NCBI GenBank assembly: GCA_033816765.1
Contig: CM066293.1
Span: 1,550,001 to 1,614,000 of the forward strand
Direction of reading: 5' to 3'
Origin: Nothopassalora personata
Taxonomy: Eukaryota; Ascomycota; Dothideomycetes; Mycosphaerellales; Mycosphaerellaceae
Length of the DNA: 64,000 nucleotides
The position numbers were made by a program, and so were the translations under genes. Positions 11,480 through 24,997 of this stretch are shown piece after piece. Position 1 is the stretch's first letter, and each line of letters begins with the position of its first letter. The notes under the pieces are model-generated. The model was not told the DNA's origin. It did no database searches and saw only the letters and a program-made list of their open reading frames with translations.

Positions 11480-12590
11480 CTAGATATGTGACATAGGGTA
11501 ATATCTCTCGCAGCAAACCATCTCAATCCTCTTCCCCGCGGTGCCGAAAATCTTATCCCACAGCAACGTCTGCTTGCCATAGTTGTGACTCTTCCTCCTC
11601 CATCCCTGACGATGGTGCAGGTCATGATCCTCCGTCACCAGCTCAGCGCCACACTGTCTCAAGAACCAAGCATTCGTCGATGGCGGAGTGGAGTAGACTC
11701 TCACGCCTGAATGGCCCCAGAGCTCGGTGAAGACAATGTATTGGTGGCAGATCCACCAGTCGTAGAAGCCCATTGGGAAGCCCATGAGCTTCAACGTCCC
11801 GTATGTAAGGAGTGGGATGACTGCGATGTCAAAGATCTCCTGCTCGGTGTCGGCGTAGATTGTCAGAAGGGGGGTTAGGGTGCTTCGTGAGGTGGTGTGT
11901 ACGGTGGAACTTCCAGAGGCCATCGTATTCGTGCATGGAGCGCTGGTACCAGTAGAACCAGAAGTCCAGGACAATGCCGTAGAGTCCCAGCTCGACGGGA
12001 ACCCACCAGCTGATGGTGGAGGGTGCTTGGCTGGGGCGGCAGGCCAGGAAGACGCTCATGAGTGGGCGAAATGTCGAGGTTGACATGAGTGCATGGGCTA
12101 CCTTCGAGACTCCGTCGTCTGGGACCTCGTCTCGGGCATGCTTGTCGCCGTCGAGGAAGCCATACTTGTGGCCGAGGCCGCGAAGCATGTGAATCTCGTG
12201 CTAGATACCGTCAGCAGGGGCTTCTCGGAGTAGAGGCAGAAGCCATTGATATCCTGTGTATCTCTAACGAATGGCGCCATGACTTCTTTACGCGGTATTG
12301 CTTACGATTGCATTGGCTTTGAAAGCGATCGTGTAGAAGAGGAAAGCCACCATAGCTGGAAGGTTCATGCCAGTATATGAGACGTAGGCTTGGTGAACGA
12401 GCATGGGCCAGATAGCATGGACTAGGACCCATTTGTGCTGTTGGAGTTGCGAGAGGTATGGCATTTTGTCCGTCTTTTGGTGGACAGGCACTTCTTGTCC
12501 CTTATTGGTCGGATGGAGGTGCAATATTTCCTGTAGATAATGATGGCGATTCCATTGACTGCGATCGCCATTGCGCCAGGTTGACTTCAT
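11480..12590 (-). CDS. Fatty acid hydroxylase / sterol desaturase superfamily protein with a one-base frameshift
   Basis: Minus-strand gene. Exon 1 runs from ATG 12590 (or 12464) to 12306. A 105-nt intron (GTAAGC..TCTAG) follows, and exon 2 starts at 12200 with HEIHMLRGLGHKYGF. The iron-binding histidine boxes are present: HRTHH-x2-KHPNP and, near the C-terminus, HDLHH. Membrane-type segments include WWVPVELGLYGIVLDFWFYW. Translation breaks at a run of six C on the coding strand (11869-11874 on the plus strand). With one C fewer the frame continues from KHPNP into LLTIYADTEQE and on to the stop at 11480, giving about 334 residues, the usual family size. The shift is a homopolymer error or a fresh null allele. 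The exact substrate (sterol or alkyl lipid) is unknown. Confidence 0.75.
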
Positions 12591-13567
12591 TTGCGGGACA
12601 AGAGGACAATGATATGGTGTGGAGAATGAGTTGTTACTGTACACAATAGAAGTTGACCAGGTGAGGTCAGTGTTTACATATATTTGCCACAATCAGACTT
12701 TCGGCGTTGCCAAGTGGCGAGTGAACATGTGAAGCAAACTGCTCTCAGGCAGCCAAATGACTGCTCAGGAGCGAGCGTAGCATTTTGGTTGGATATTTCC
12801 TATGCTGTGGCGTCATGGCATGTTGTGGCATGAGAAACTCCTCACCTCGGCGGCGAGCCAATTGCTTGTCGTCGCAGCAGCAGCGGTGCTGACTTCGCGG
12901 ACAGCGTTCAGAACTCTGGAGCCTGCCATATTCTTTTCGTGCAGCGCTCGATCGGGGTCGAGATAGCGACGATCGTGACCGTATGCGGCATGTAGCGTGG
13001 GACCAGAAGAGAGGTGCCGAGGCTCTGCACCGCAAGACCGCAAGCTGAGTGGCTGATGAGCAAACGACTGCCTCAGGCTTGTCTCCAGCCGGCAACGAGG
13101 ATGGTCGAGCAAGGATGGCAGAGGCGTACTGTACCTTTTGTTCGATGCAAGTCAGAACGATAGTTGAGACACACAGCCACTCAGGAAACGGCTCGGGCCT
13201 GCGATTCTTCGTTGTAGACAGTCGTGCAGCTCATACCCGAGTCTTTCTCAAGGAGTCTCCGGTCTTGCGTGCCAGGGACTGCTAAACGCAGCACATCCTT
13301 GTGACGTCTTCTGAAGTAACGTCGTCTCATATATCGGCCGGAAAACAGCGATCGCTCGCATGACACGATTGTGCGAGCATCGCGTTGCTGGTACAATCTG
13401 TTTGAAGTCGAAGCCGCATAGAGATACCGAAGGGCCGAAGGCGAAAGAGAATGCTGCATACGCAGGAGCGTAAGCACAAAAAAAAGTATTAGTACCACCA
13501 TATGGAGGCAGATAACAAGGTTCGCTGCCACTTCCCTGTTCCAGTCTTGACAACTTCGCTAATGTCT
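12591..13567. other. Intergenic, nothing recognised
   Basis: Short overlapping frames only. No motif, repeat or RNA gene that I can support. Confidence 0.5.
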
Positions 13568-14371
13568 TCACTGAAAGATGATCAGCGAAAATTCTAGGAC
13601 CACCAGTATCCCACCAACGCCTGCGCCTAGAGGTATCGGCCAAGAGGACGCAGCCCGTGAAGAACTTCCACTAGTCGAGCTGTCGCTGCTGCCCTCGGCT
13701 GCAACACTAGAAGGTGTAGGCGAGCCGGAAGCGGGGATAGTGGTTGGACGCGTGGTCGAAGTCGTTGGTGTATATGTACTTGCGGCGATAGCTGCTGTTC
13801 TGGTTCTTGTTGATGAGGTTTCAGTAGCGCCACGATCGAGGCTGCATTGATTGTCGCTCGTGCAAACGAAGCCCGCGGCACAGAAGGTCAATCCGCCACT
13901 GCAACAGGTAGATCCAGCCGTCATGCATCGATCTCCGCATGGCTCCTCGAACGCACTGCGAGATGGGCCCGATCCATTCCCAGAAGACGCCGGGCTAGTC
14001 GACCCATCGGTGCATGTCTCGCTTTCAGGAATGCAGTCGTCGCCGCATCGTATGGATGAATCAGTGCATTCTGCGCTCATGCCAGTGCATGTCTCGCCGT
14101 CCTTACAACAGCCAAGGCTGTCGCAATAGTAGCCGTTCGGACAAGAGCCGAGCACGCCACAGCATTCGCTGGTGCTCAAGATGCAACCAAGGGAGCACAC
14201 TTTGTACCTAGACTCGCAAGAATCCAACTGCCGTTGAAAGATGATGACACCCAAGAGTCCTTTAGGTGTGGAAGACTGCAGCCGATCTGGTCGATGAGCG
14301 ATCGCTTGCTTGCCTTCAGATGCGTCAACTAGGACTGCTCCCAGGAGGGCAAGTTGTATGGCTCGAAGCAT
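13568..14371 (-). CDS. Secreted cysteine-rich protein with Ser/Thr-rich stalk and C-terminal hydrophobic anchor (GPI type)
   Basis: Single exon, 267 residues, ATG at 14371. A hydrophobic start (MLRAIQLALLGAVLVDA) looks like a signal peptide. Residues about 50-180 hold more than 20 cysteines in two clusters with patterns such as CCGVLGSCPNGYYC and CCSGGLTFCAAGFVC. These have the spacing of small disulfide modules seen in fungal surface proteins, including chitin-binding-like ones. A Ser/Thr/Pro-rich stretch follows, and then a terminal hydrophobic segment (GAGVGGILVVLEFSLII) preceded by small residues. This architecture suggests a wall- or membrane-anchored surface protein. I cannot name a specific family or ligand. 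Confidence 0.7.
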   Translation of the reverse strand: MLRAIQLALLGAVLVDASEGKQAIAHRPDRLQSSTPKGLLGVIIFQRQLDSCESRYKVCSLGCILSTSECCGVLGSCPNGYYCDSLGCCKDGETCTGMSAECTDSSIRCGDDCIPESETCTDGSTSPASSGNGSGPSRSAFEEPCGDRCMTAGSTCCSGGLTFCAAGFVCTSDNQCSLDRGATETSSTRTRTAAIAASTYTPTTSTTRPTTIPASGSPTPSSVAAEGSSDSSTSGSSSRAASSWPIPLGAGVGGILVVLEFSLIIFQ

Positions 14372-14689
14372 GATCGGAAGTGTTGTATTCGTTGATCTCC
14401 CGATAATAATAGAACACGAATTGATTTAAGCTCAATGCGGCGGAGCTGAGATGTGTCAAAACAATATTGACCATGTGCGCTGCCACATTAACTGTGTAGC
14501 GCAGGCAGAATCTGCGTGTCCGGGATGATCGAGCTTACCATTTTGGATTACATCTTAGACATACAGCGAGGGATCAGAGGCCACCGTGTTGCATTTCTGA
14601 AAGAATTTCAGTGCCAGCAGAGCATCAGGCGCTGTTGGATGATTTGGCATCAGGGATGCCTGGATGAAGTGCCTCCAGTGAACTAATCA
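14372..14689. other. Intergenic, nothing recognised
   Basis: Upstream region of the cysteine-rich gene. No feature seen. Confidence 0.5.
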
Positions 14690-15105
14690 ACTTGATCTGT
14701 TTTGACTGCTTGCTTGACAAATTTCCCCTTCAAGTCAATCAAGCAAGGTTGTATAACATCTAGTCAAGTAACATGCGATATTGTTAGTTAAGTTAAGCAA
14801 GTATAGCTGAGCCGCTATAGCCCGCGATCCCGTGACCCTATGACCCCGGGATCCTATAACCCATGACCCCGAGAATTTAGTAATCTTAATCATACGCATA
14901 GACAACACCGGAGCTATACCTCCTATATAATCTACGATTATATGTTAAAACGACCTACCCGCGAGAGCACCGCTAGGCCTTCAAATATCAAGTCAAGTTA
15001 GTTAAGCATAGGCCCCCAATATCAGTCAAGCAAGTAACTAGTCATTTATCCAAGCAAGTATCGCATTTTACGTCAGTAAAGTAACTTGATTGCTTGATGA
15101 CAGCA
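14690..15105. repeat. Candidate non-autonomous repeat element with inverted CAAG-rich ends
   Basis: About 400 bp, richer in A+T than its surroundings. Both ends are dense in CAAG/CTTG words (for example CAAGCAAGTAAC on the right and GCTTGCTTGAC on the left). An inverted pair ATGCGATA (left) and TATCGCAT (right) sits inside these ends. The centre repeats words such as TGACCC and GACCCCG. It carries no ORF. The inverted-repeat symmetry is imperfect and I could not fix a target-site duplication, so a MITE-like element is inference. Confidence 0.35.
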
Positions 15106-15258
15106 CTGAGTGCCTCTTCTCGATGTCTCCCACGAAGACTGGTAAAGATGTCCAGAACCAATGGAAAGCCGAAGGAGATAGGCGGGCATGCCTACGTATC
15201 AGCTGTCTCTGAAGCCAGAAACCAGCTGTCTGCAGCGGCATACAAGGAGTCTCACTGG

Positions 15259-15671
15259 TCATTGTGGCCTTGGACACCTTGAGGCCTTGACTAAAGTATC
15301 GCACTGCCTGACCAGTAGGCTGTAGATCCCACCATGTCTACCATGACCACACCCTCCAGAGGCCTTTCTCGTTGAAAGTCCAGGATCGAGCGAATTCCGG
15401 AATGAGAGGAACGACAGCCATTGCCACACTGTGTCCGCCTTGCCTTGGCCGACAAGACAATGAATGAGCGCTCTTCTGAAGCGAATGTATGCGGACAAGT
15501 CGTAGTTGTCGTACGCGCCAGGATCTACGAACCACTCCAGAGCGTGTGTACCTGGCTTCGCTTGTCGGTACAACTCTTGTGTCTCTACCTCATCGCGCTC
15601 AAAGGCATCGATGAATTCTTCCAGTGCTAAGCGAACATCCTCCAGCTCAGCGGAGGGGTTTTGGAAGACCT
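15259..15671 (-). pseudogene. Fragment of an unidentified fungal gene
   Basis: A minus-strand frame that could start after an AG acceptor near 15672 encodes acidic helix-like text (VRLALEEFIDAFERDEVE), then ALEWFVDPGAYDNYDL and VGQGKADTVWQWLSFL, and ends at 15259. A further piece with protein-like sequence (around AGFWLQRQLIRRHARLSP) lies at 15090-15250 in another frame. It abuts the CAAG-rich repeat at 14690-15105. This looks like the 5' part of a gene truncated by, or lying next to, that repeat. Family not recognised. Confidence 0.35.
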
Positions 15672-16194
15672 AGGCGACCTCTGTTTCTCGCTATTCTCGA
15701 GTGCGAACTAAGCAGCATCAGAGCGCGATCTCGTGTAGTCCGTCTGCAAGCCATGATGGTCGCGTGAAGATGGCGTGCTGTATTGCTGCAAGAGTAGTAC
15801 TGAGGCTTTTTGGTCCGCAAACCTTGAGAGATACAGGGCGATACCAATGCCCTTAGGCGATGGAAGCTAAGTGTTGTCTAGGCGACACTAGTTAATATTT
15901 GATCGGAATGCCCTAAATTTAGTGGAGGTGTGCGCGCCGTGCCGCTGTGCACTACTACTACTACTCGCGTAGGACTTCTGCGCGACCGATCGCGGTCATG
16001 GAACGCGATCTGTGACATCACATATACCAAACGTAACGGCAACGGCAAGGCGACATCGGCTACGAACAATGTAAGCTCTCTTCGCTGTAGACTGCACATT
16101 TCTTCTGCTCCATTCCCACTAGCTTCTCATCTTCTCACCCGTGCTCTACTCAACTCTGCTTCGACACTACCCAATTCGTCACTCCTCACACACA
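15672..16194. other. Intergenic, nothing recognised
   Basis: Upstream region of the six-exon gene. The last 150 bases before its ATG are C/T-rich, as in many fungal leaders. Confidence 0.5.
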
Positions 16195-17984
16195 ATGGCA
16201 GGCGCGCGATCATCCGCAAACAATACGCCGGAGAAGGCAGGCACGAAGCGCAAAGCAACGGCAAGCAGCCCAGAAGGCAAGAGCAAAGGTCGTCCCTCCA
16301 AAGGTCAGAAGACACTGGAAGAGACGGTCGATCCTTCCCCAAAGGATGAAGACCTGATCGATGACGATGTCAAGGACGAAGACATGAAGGAAGTCGAAGC
16401 CAACACGACTGCCACGAAAGAGGATGAAGACCCGCTGAAGGAAGGCGAGAAGGAGACTGCGTTCGATCAAGTCAAGGCCGATGAGAACGAGGAGGGCACG
16501 ACTAGCAAGCCGGAGCAGGAGGACGCGAACGATACCAACGGTACTGCGGAAAGCACTGCTGTGCAAGAGGATAAGGAGCGAGAGAAGGCGCAACCATCAA
16601 ATATCATGGAGAAGGGCATTATCTACTTCTTCACGAGAGGTAGAGTCGGTGTTGAGGTACATTTTGCTGGTTTAGAGCGCTTCGTGCAACACGCACTCCC
16701 TTAGTGAAGCTGGTTCACAGTCACAAGCGCTGTGATCTTGCTCGCGAGAGTGAATCCGTGTAGCTAATGCTTGTCACAGGATCCCAACAGTGTCTCCGAT
16801 CTCCAACGTAGCTTCTTCGTTCTACGACCGCTACCGCCTGGAGGCAAGCTTGGAGAGGGTGCTATTCAAGATGTTGGTAACAATCGTCTCATCGCGCTGC
16901 CAAAGAAGGTGTGGCCCAAGAGCGGTGCAGACAGGTTCATGGCGTTTATCGAGAAAGCCAAGGTATGTACTGCTCCACGCCCTGCAAACCGTGAGGCGAT
17001 GTCCTCAGCCATTTCGGCCAAGCTGCGTCGCCACCTCCACTCCGCTGGAGTGACTAGCGTGTGTACTGACAGCTCTCTAGACCGGCATGGACGACTTGAA
17101 GGAGACGTTCTTCCAGGGGTCGTCGTATAGCACAAAGACCACTGGCACTCGCCACACTCCAGAAGTGACGCCATTGGGTGAGGGAGTGTATGCTCTCGTC
17201 TCGACCGGAGAAGGCCGGACCACCACACACCTGGCGTATCAGCTCACGATCCCCAAAGAGCTTGGAGAAGTGCAGAAGGACGTTGGACTCAACGAGAAAG
17301 GCAGCTTCGTGATATCCATGAAGAATCCTGAGGGTGGTGCACCGTCGTACGCTCTGCCTGCCACAGCTGAGTACCCGAAGGAGGTATGCACATGAGTCGA
17401 CCTCACCCAAAGCGCTTCGATACTGACCAGCTTCCAGATTCTCGAGGAGTTCGGTAGTCTCGCATGGCTCCCCGCCAGACCAGAGCACTTGGTAAGTCCT
17501 CTGCAGCTTGCAAGGGACCATAAGAAAGATGCGCGTTTTGCTTTTCGCTCAACAGTCCTTGCTGGGGCGCTGCTGTGTGCTTGTATAGCGTTGCTGACAA
17601 GCTTCATTTCGTAGGACTACGACAATGCCGCCTTCCTGTTGATTGGTGAAAGCTTCGACGATGGCAAAGGCAAAGCTCTCGAGCCAAAAGCTCAAGATGA
17701 GCAAAAGGACGACAAGAACGTGCCGAAGGAGGAGCTCGAGCAGCTTGAGAAGGAAGATGAGCATCGTATCGATGCGCTGAAAGGTAAGCTACTGTCGCGC
17801 ATCCCCGTCGCCTCCCAGAAGGCATCGAGCAAAAGACATCGAGAGCTGTGCTGCCGAGTAGCATGCGCAACAAGCTCCCGGCCATCTAGAACGATCGGCT
17901 GACTTTGAGATAGGTGACGATACGATCTTCGAAGATCTTGGCATCTCGTCCAAAGATTACCCTAAGGTCCCATCGACTTGGTAG
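16195..17984 (+). CDS. Conserved fungal nuclear-type protein (often labelled BTB-domain transcription factor)
   Basis: Six exons: 16195-16656, 16780-16962, 17081-17383, 17438-17491, 17615-17783 and 17914-17984. All junctions keep the frame, with GT..AG ends and branch-like GCTAATG or GCTGAC. 413 residues. Residues 1-140 are a low-complexity basic then acidic tail (Lys/Glu/Asp-rich) with no fold expected. A conserved core follows, beginning MEKGIIYFFTRGRVGVE and including SFFVLRPLPPGGKLGEGAIQ, TRHTPEVTPLGEGVYAL and AYQLTIPKELGEVQKDVG. I recall this core from Dothideomycete and Eurotiomycete proteins annotated under the BTB name, but no BTB fold is evident. A second charged segment follows, and the short C-terminus is FEDLGISSKDYP. 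Function unknown; a nuclear location is inferred from composition. Confidence 0.78.
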
Positions 17985-20654
<2,670 letters not shown>

Positions 20655-20754
20655 TTTTAGAGCCCTAATTTTTGACACGAATTTCTTTGCCGTTGCCATC
20701 TAAAACGTAATATAACACTGCCCATTCGATTGCTGGTGCTAATGGCTTCTACAG

Positions 20755-20962
20755 GAACAAATCTTTCCCCGGATCTCCTGCCAAATACCTCCGACCTACC
20801 AGACACGACACCGGCCTGACTAGTACTGCCGAAGACGACTCAGCTTCTACCCCGAAGAAGGACTCTGCTAGTGGCAACACGTCCACCTCTACTACTTCCG
20901 GCGACATCCAGGTCTATCTCGACTCCAACCCACTCCTCGGGAAGCGGCCCTTCACTTGCTAG
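20755..20962 (+). other. Possible alternative third exon of the MAP kinase, adding 68 residues
   Basis: If GTAGTT at 20651 is used as a donor with the acceptor CTACAG ending at 20754 (branch-like GCTAATG just upstream, 104-nt intron), the terminal AGG codon is rebuilt and the stop is removed. The frame then stays open for 68 codons to TAG at 20960-20962. The tail begins NKSFPGSPAKYLRP, is rich in Ser, Thr, Asp and Lys, and ends LLGKRPFTC. Retaining the intron gives the standard 354-residue kinase; splicing gives 422 residues. This is inference from splice signals and an open frame. Confidence 0.4.
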
Positions 20963-21562
20963 GGATGCGCGGACGCGGCGAAGAATGTTGCAAGCAAGGA
21001 TGTGTCTACACCGTGGTATTCTACCATGTGGCGTTGGCTTTCTTGAGCTTGCTGTTTGCTGTGTCCGATATTTTGGCACTCGACTTGTTCGATTCTACTA
21101 CTTTGGGCTATTGGGATGCTGCCAGACTGATGGCGGCCGAAACCGGCGATGCTGCGATGCATTGCAAAGGCGCATGGCAAGGGGCTCAGAAGGCACATGA
21201 TGAGAACAGTCTGCGGCGCGAGTGATCCACGAGTGATATGGCTGACGTTGGTGACTGCCATTTCCCGGGTCATGCATCTGTCTGGAAGTATCATTGGTCT
21301 TCCAAGCTGACGTACGGTAATCTCAAACTCAATAGAGGTACACAGCGTTCCCAGATCGACAGATTCGTGCAGGAATTCATGGAAGCCGCCGTGCCTCACT
21401 GCACTTTTCACGACCTTATTGACATGGCTGAGTCTGACCTTTGCATATTTGTGTTGCACGGTCCACGTAGAGCAGCGCGATTACGATGGGACGTGTGTAG
21501 CGCTTGCTTCGACTACTAAGCTGAGCCCCTAGCTCATTGTGTCAGTCGTCCTCAGCAATAAC

Positions 21563-21589
21563 AACCACCACCACCACCACCACCACCAC
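21563..21589. repeat. (CCA)n trinucleotide repeat
   Basis: About nine consecutive CCA units. Confidence 0.9.
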
Positions 21590-21896
21590 GACCAACAACA
21601 CAGCCACTCGCACATCATCGCACGAGGAGAGCGGAAGTAGCTGATGGACACCAGCCAATCAAGCGTCGTCCCGGGCTTGTTGTTCGGCGTGCAAAAGCAG
21701 CCACAGATCTTGCGATCTTGCTTCGTGCTGCACTTCCGACGTCATCACAGCCACTCAATAACAATTCAATGTTTAACTTCGTACACGAGCCAGTTTGTTG
21801 ACCCGCCATGAACTCTCACGCGACCATAAGCTAATCACAAGTCTCTCTTATCTCTTGCTTGTCGTTCCTTGTTTCCCTTTGGTATTCCTCTCTGGT

Positions 21897-21930
21897 AGGA
21901 AGAAGAAGAAGAAGAAGAAGAAGAAGAAGA
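21897..21930. repeat. (GAA)n trinucleotide repeat
   Basis: About eleven consecutive GAA units, about 50 bp upstream of the App1-domain gene. Confidence 0.9.
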
Positions 21931-21978
21931 ATTGTTTTCTATTCACTTCTTCTCTGACAACAGCATAGCATAGCAGAC

Positions 21979-23669
21979 ATGCCGGCCCTCAATATGCGCA
22001 GTTCACTCCTCCTAGCATCGCTCCTCACCGTCCTCGTCTCGGCGAATCCACGACCAACACCCCGACAAGCCCCCGACGCGAACGCCCTTCTCCCACGCGA
22101 GACACCTACTGCAGTGCGGAGAGATGTCACCAAGACCTACAAGAACAGGAGGGACATCATCGATGACATCAAATCGGACGTTGGCGGCATCTTGAGCGAC
22201 CTAGGAAACGTTCCGTCCTACGTAGCGAGTGGCGTGGCCCCGTTCTTCCAAGGCTTCCCTACAGGCGATGCAGTCCAGAGCTCTCTTGGTGTGGACGACG
22301 ACCAGCTTGCGGCGGCTCCCACGCAGGCTCTGAACATTCCTCCTTATGCGAATTTCACGGATCAAGGATGGAATGTGAGGTTTCACGGGAATATCTACAA
22401 GCAGCCTCCTACTTCGAATGAGACTTTGGATGATTTGGCAGACGCTCTATTCATCTATGGAACGAAACTGTCAGATCTCCCGGAGAGTCAGCAGGCAATG
22501 GCACGAAACGTTACGGCAGCCATCTTTGTGGTGCAACAAGGCGATGTCGCAGTATCGCCGATCGAACTTGCACCCTACGACGGAGACCATGCCGCGACTG
22601 GAGGAAGCCAGAACATCACACTGCCGTACAACACAACCGCACAGGGCGATTTTGATGTGTTCATGCCAATTCAGAGCAATGGCCTCATGAACGGCAACGA
22701 GACTCAACAGCTCCAAAAGCTGAACACTCGGGTGACAAACACGACCAACGGCAATGCGACTGCATATCTCGTGCCCAACGAAGGCCTGACGATCGTCTCC
22801 GACATCGACGATATCCTTCGAGTTACCAAGATTTACGATCCCAAGGAAGGTCTGCTGAACTCCTTCGCCCGGCCATTCGTTGCGTGGGAGAACATGCCTG
22901 AGATCTATGCCAACTGGTCGCAAGCGCTCCCGAATGCCCACTTCCATTACTTGACTACGCTGCCGGAGCAAGTCACTCGCAACTACGAATCGTTCATATA
23001 CGACACTTAGTGAGTAAAATTTAGAGTGTTAAACACCTTCATATGTCTTCGATGACATCTGCTGACCTGAGACTTTACTTGTAGCCCTGCTGGCTCGTTC
23101 GACACAAGACCGCTGAACTTCAGCGACATCAGCGCTACATTGAGCATCAGGCAGTTCCTCCTGACCAAGATCTTTGAGACCTTCCCGCAGCGAAAATTCG
23201 TGCTCGTGGCAGACACTTCGAACAGTGATGTTATGCGCGATTACCCAAAGTGAGTGAATCGCTCTGGAATATAGGACCAAGTTAACACGATCACAGGATG
23301 TACCACGACTACCCGAACCAAGTTCAGTGCATCTTCCTCCGCAACACGTCCGCAACCGACGACTCGGACAAATTCCCATACAATACGGACGGATTCAAGG
23401 GCATTCCACAAGAGCGGTACATGTTCATCGTGAACGCCAACGACCTTGCGAACATCAACATCGCTGGAGACTCTTGCTACAATCAGTCGATCGCACAGAA
23501 CTTGACTTTCGGATACCAAGGACTGCCATTGGGAATTGGAAACGATGCCTCTGTGAACGGCAGTGCCAATGGCGAGGGCAACAAGAGCAGCGCGGCTTAC
23601 TCGCTGCCCGCGAACACTGGCATGACGTTCTTCGCGTTCGTGAGCATGCTGTTTTGGCAGCTGCTATAA
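21979..23669 (+). CDS. Secreted protein with an App1-type (DUF2183) phosphatase catalytic domain
   Basis: Three exons: 21979-23009, 23085-23249 and 23297-23669. Donors are GTGAGT in both introns; the junctions rebuild Y-PAGSFD and K-MYHDYP. 522 residues. A signal peptide (about residues 1-22, SSLLLASLLTVLVSA) precedes a long N-terminal part with many N-glycosylation sites. The App1 core follows: SDIDDI with D275 and D277 (the DxD pair of the HAD-like phosphatidate phosphatase), FVAWENMPEIYANWSQ, HYLTTLPEQ, QRKFVLVADTSNSD and NVQCIFLRN-like text. The C-terminus is hydrophobic (TFFAFVSMLFWQLL), so it is membrane- or GPI-anchored. Yeast App1 converts phosphatidate to diacylglycerol in the cytoplasm; this secreted form must act outside or in the secretory route. 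Confidence 0.85.
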
Positions 23670-24236
23670 TTGAGGGAACGTTGATGCGATCTGCGGATGA
23701 TGTGATGAGTTTAATGTGTTATAGACAGTCCAGTCGAGACAGCGGGCACCTGACAGAGCGACAGAGATGAAGTTGAGAGCCAGCAGTATCTAACATTCTT
23801 TTCATTATTATATCTTTCTTCCTTGAGCAAGGCCTCGACGAGCCGCTTTAGCTTCCTCCTAGCGCTCCCCGGGCCTCATCAATCTTCATCATCATGTTCC
23901 ATGTACTCCAAGAGGACTATGAGCAGAAGGAGGTCCTCTGAGCGGCTTGATACATGGTGTTACCATCAGATGGGCTCCAAAATGCCCCCAAGCCGAGTCC
24001 GAGGCCAAGCAAGACACTTCCTTAGCCGGCCGTCGACATCATTGCCAAGCAGCTCAATAGAAAGGATCGTCATCTGGTGCCCGAGTCTCCATTACGGTAA
24101 GACTGCGCAATAGGAACCTGACGTTGTGACGTATTGACAAATGCCGTAAGAAGCACGTCAAGATAGAGGTAGGACAAGCTCTCGTCCCCTTGTTGATTCT
24201 TTTCTCGCCTGTGAAACACATTGACGAGGTTGCAAG
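23670..24236. other. Intergenic, nothing firmly recognised
   Basis: Holds the terminator region of the App1-domain gene and the promoter of the next gene. A short minus-strand frame with a hydrophobic end (LLLLIVLLEYM) lies near 23890-23960. I could not build a gene from it. Confidence 0.4.
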
Positions 24237-24571
24237 ATGGTCTGCAGCACGCTCATCGCCCTCGCTGGCTTCAGCTCAATAGCCGTTGCTCAGTTTGAGC
24301 CCAACTGGGTCAAGAATGGAGAGATCTGGGAGGATACTGTCAAGTACGGACCAGAGATTGAGCTCCAGCATCTCTACTACGACCAATTCCCAACAGGTGA
24401 GGCTATCGAAGAGGGAACCACCGAAGCTACACACTGACCTAGTGCAGGCATCGCTGTCTCTCGCGAAGGCCGCAAGTTCTCCAACTACCCACCAGGCCTC
24501 GACGGCAATAACACGAACAATGGCTCCAACGGCAAGTACACGATTGCAGAGCTGATTGGCAACAACACAGA

Positions 24572-24576
24572 GCGCC
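24572..24576. repeat. Left target-site duplication GCGCC
   Basis: The five bases directly before the left terminal repeat match the five directly after the right one (28733-28737). This is the usual size for Ty1/copia integration. Confidence 0.85.
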
Positions 24577-24714
24577 AGATAATGTGAGTAGATTGATGTA
24601 TTGAGAAGGATCTACGAGAATGCGAAGAACAGCTAGCTATAAGAAAGTGCAAGAAAGCGCGCTAGTGGCTTGGCATCCAAAGAACTGCTGGGACACAGCC
24701 AGCCAGCATCAAGT
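24577..24714 (-). repeat. 3' LTR of the copia element
   Basis: 138 bp. On the plus strand it starts AGATAATGTGAG and ends GCATCAAGT. No difference from the right copy was found by eye, implying a young insertion. Confidence 0.88.
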
Positions 24715-24997
24715 CACCCCCATGCCGAGGCTCTAGGTGCTTGAAACAGGTGTATACACCCCACAGAAAGCATGCCGCCCCTCGCTCTCACCATGTCACT
24801 GTCCTCCATGTCGTCATACCGTTGGTTGCGCGGGAAGTGCCGGTGTAGCAGTGCGGCTGCTGTTGCTGAATGTTGAAGGTGTTTCTCGTGCGCTAATTGG
24901 CTGCACGGACACCGCGGTCCTCAGTAAGTAACCGCCGTTGAGTTGAGTCGATTGGCGCAGTGTTGCTGTCGTCCAATGAGAGGCCTGAGAATAGGTG

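Larger units (their letters stand above)
20963..21978. other. Intergenic, with two trinucleotide repeats
   Basis: No gene supported. The short frames have no recognisable content. The leader before 21979 ends in a CATAGCATAG motif and a purine-rich tract. Confidence 0.5.
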
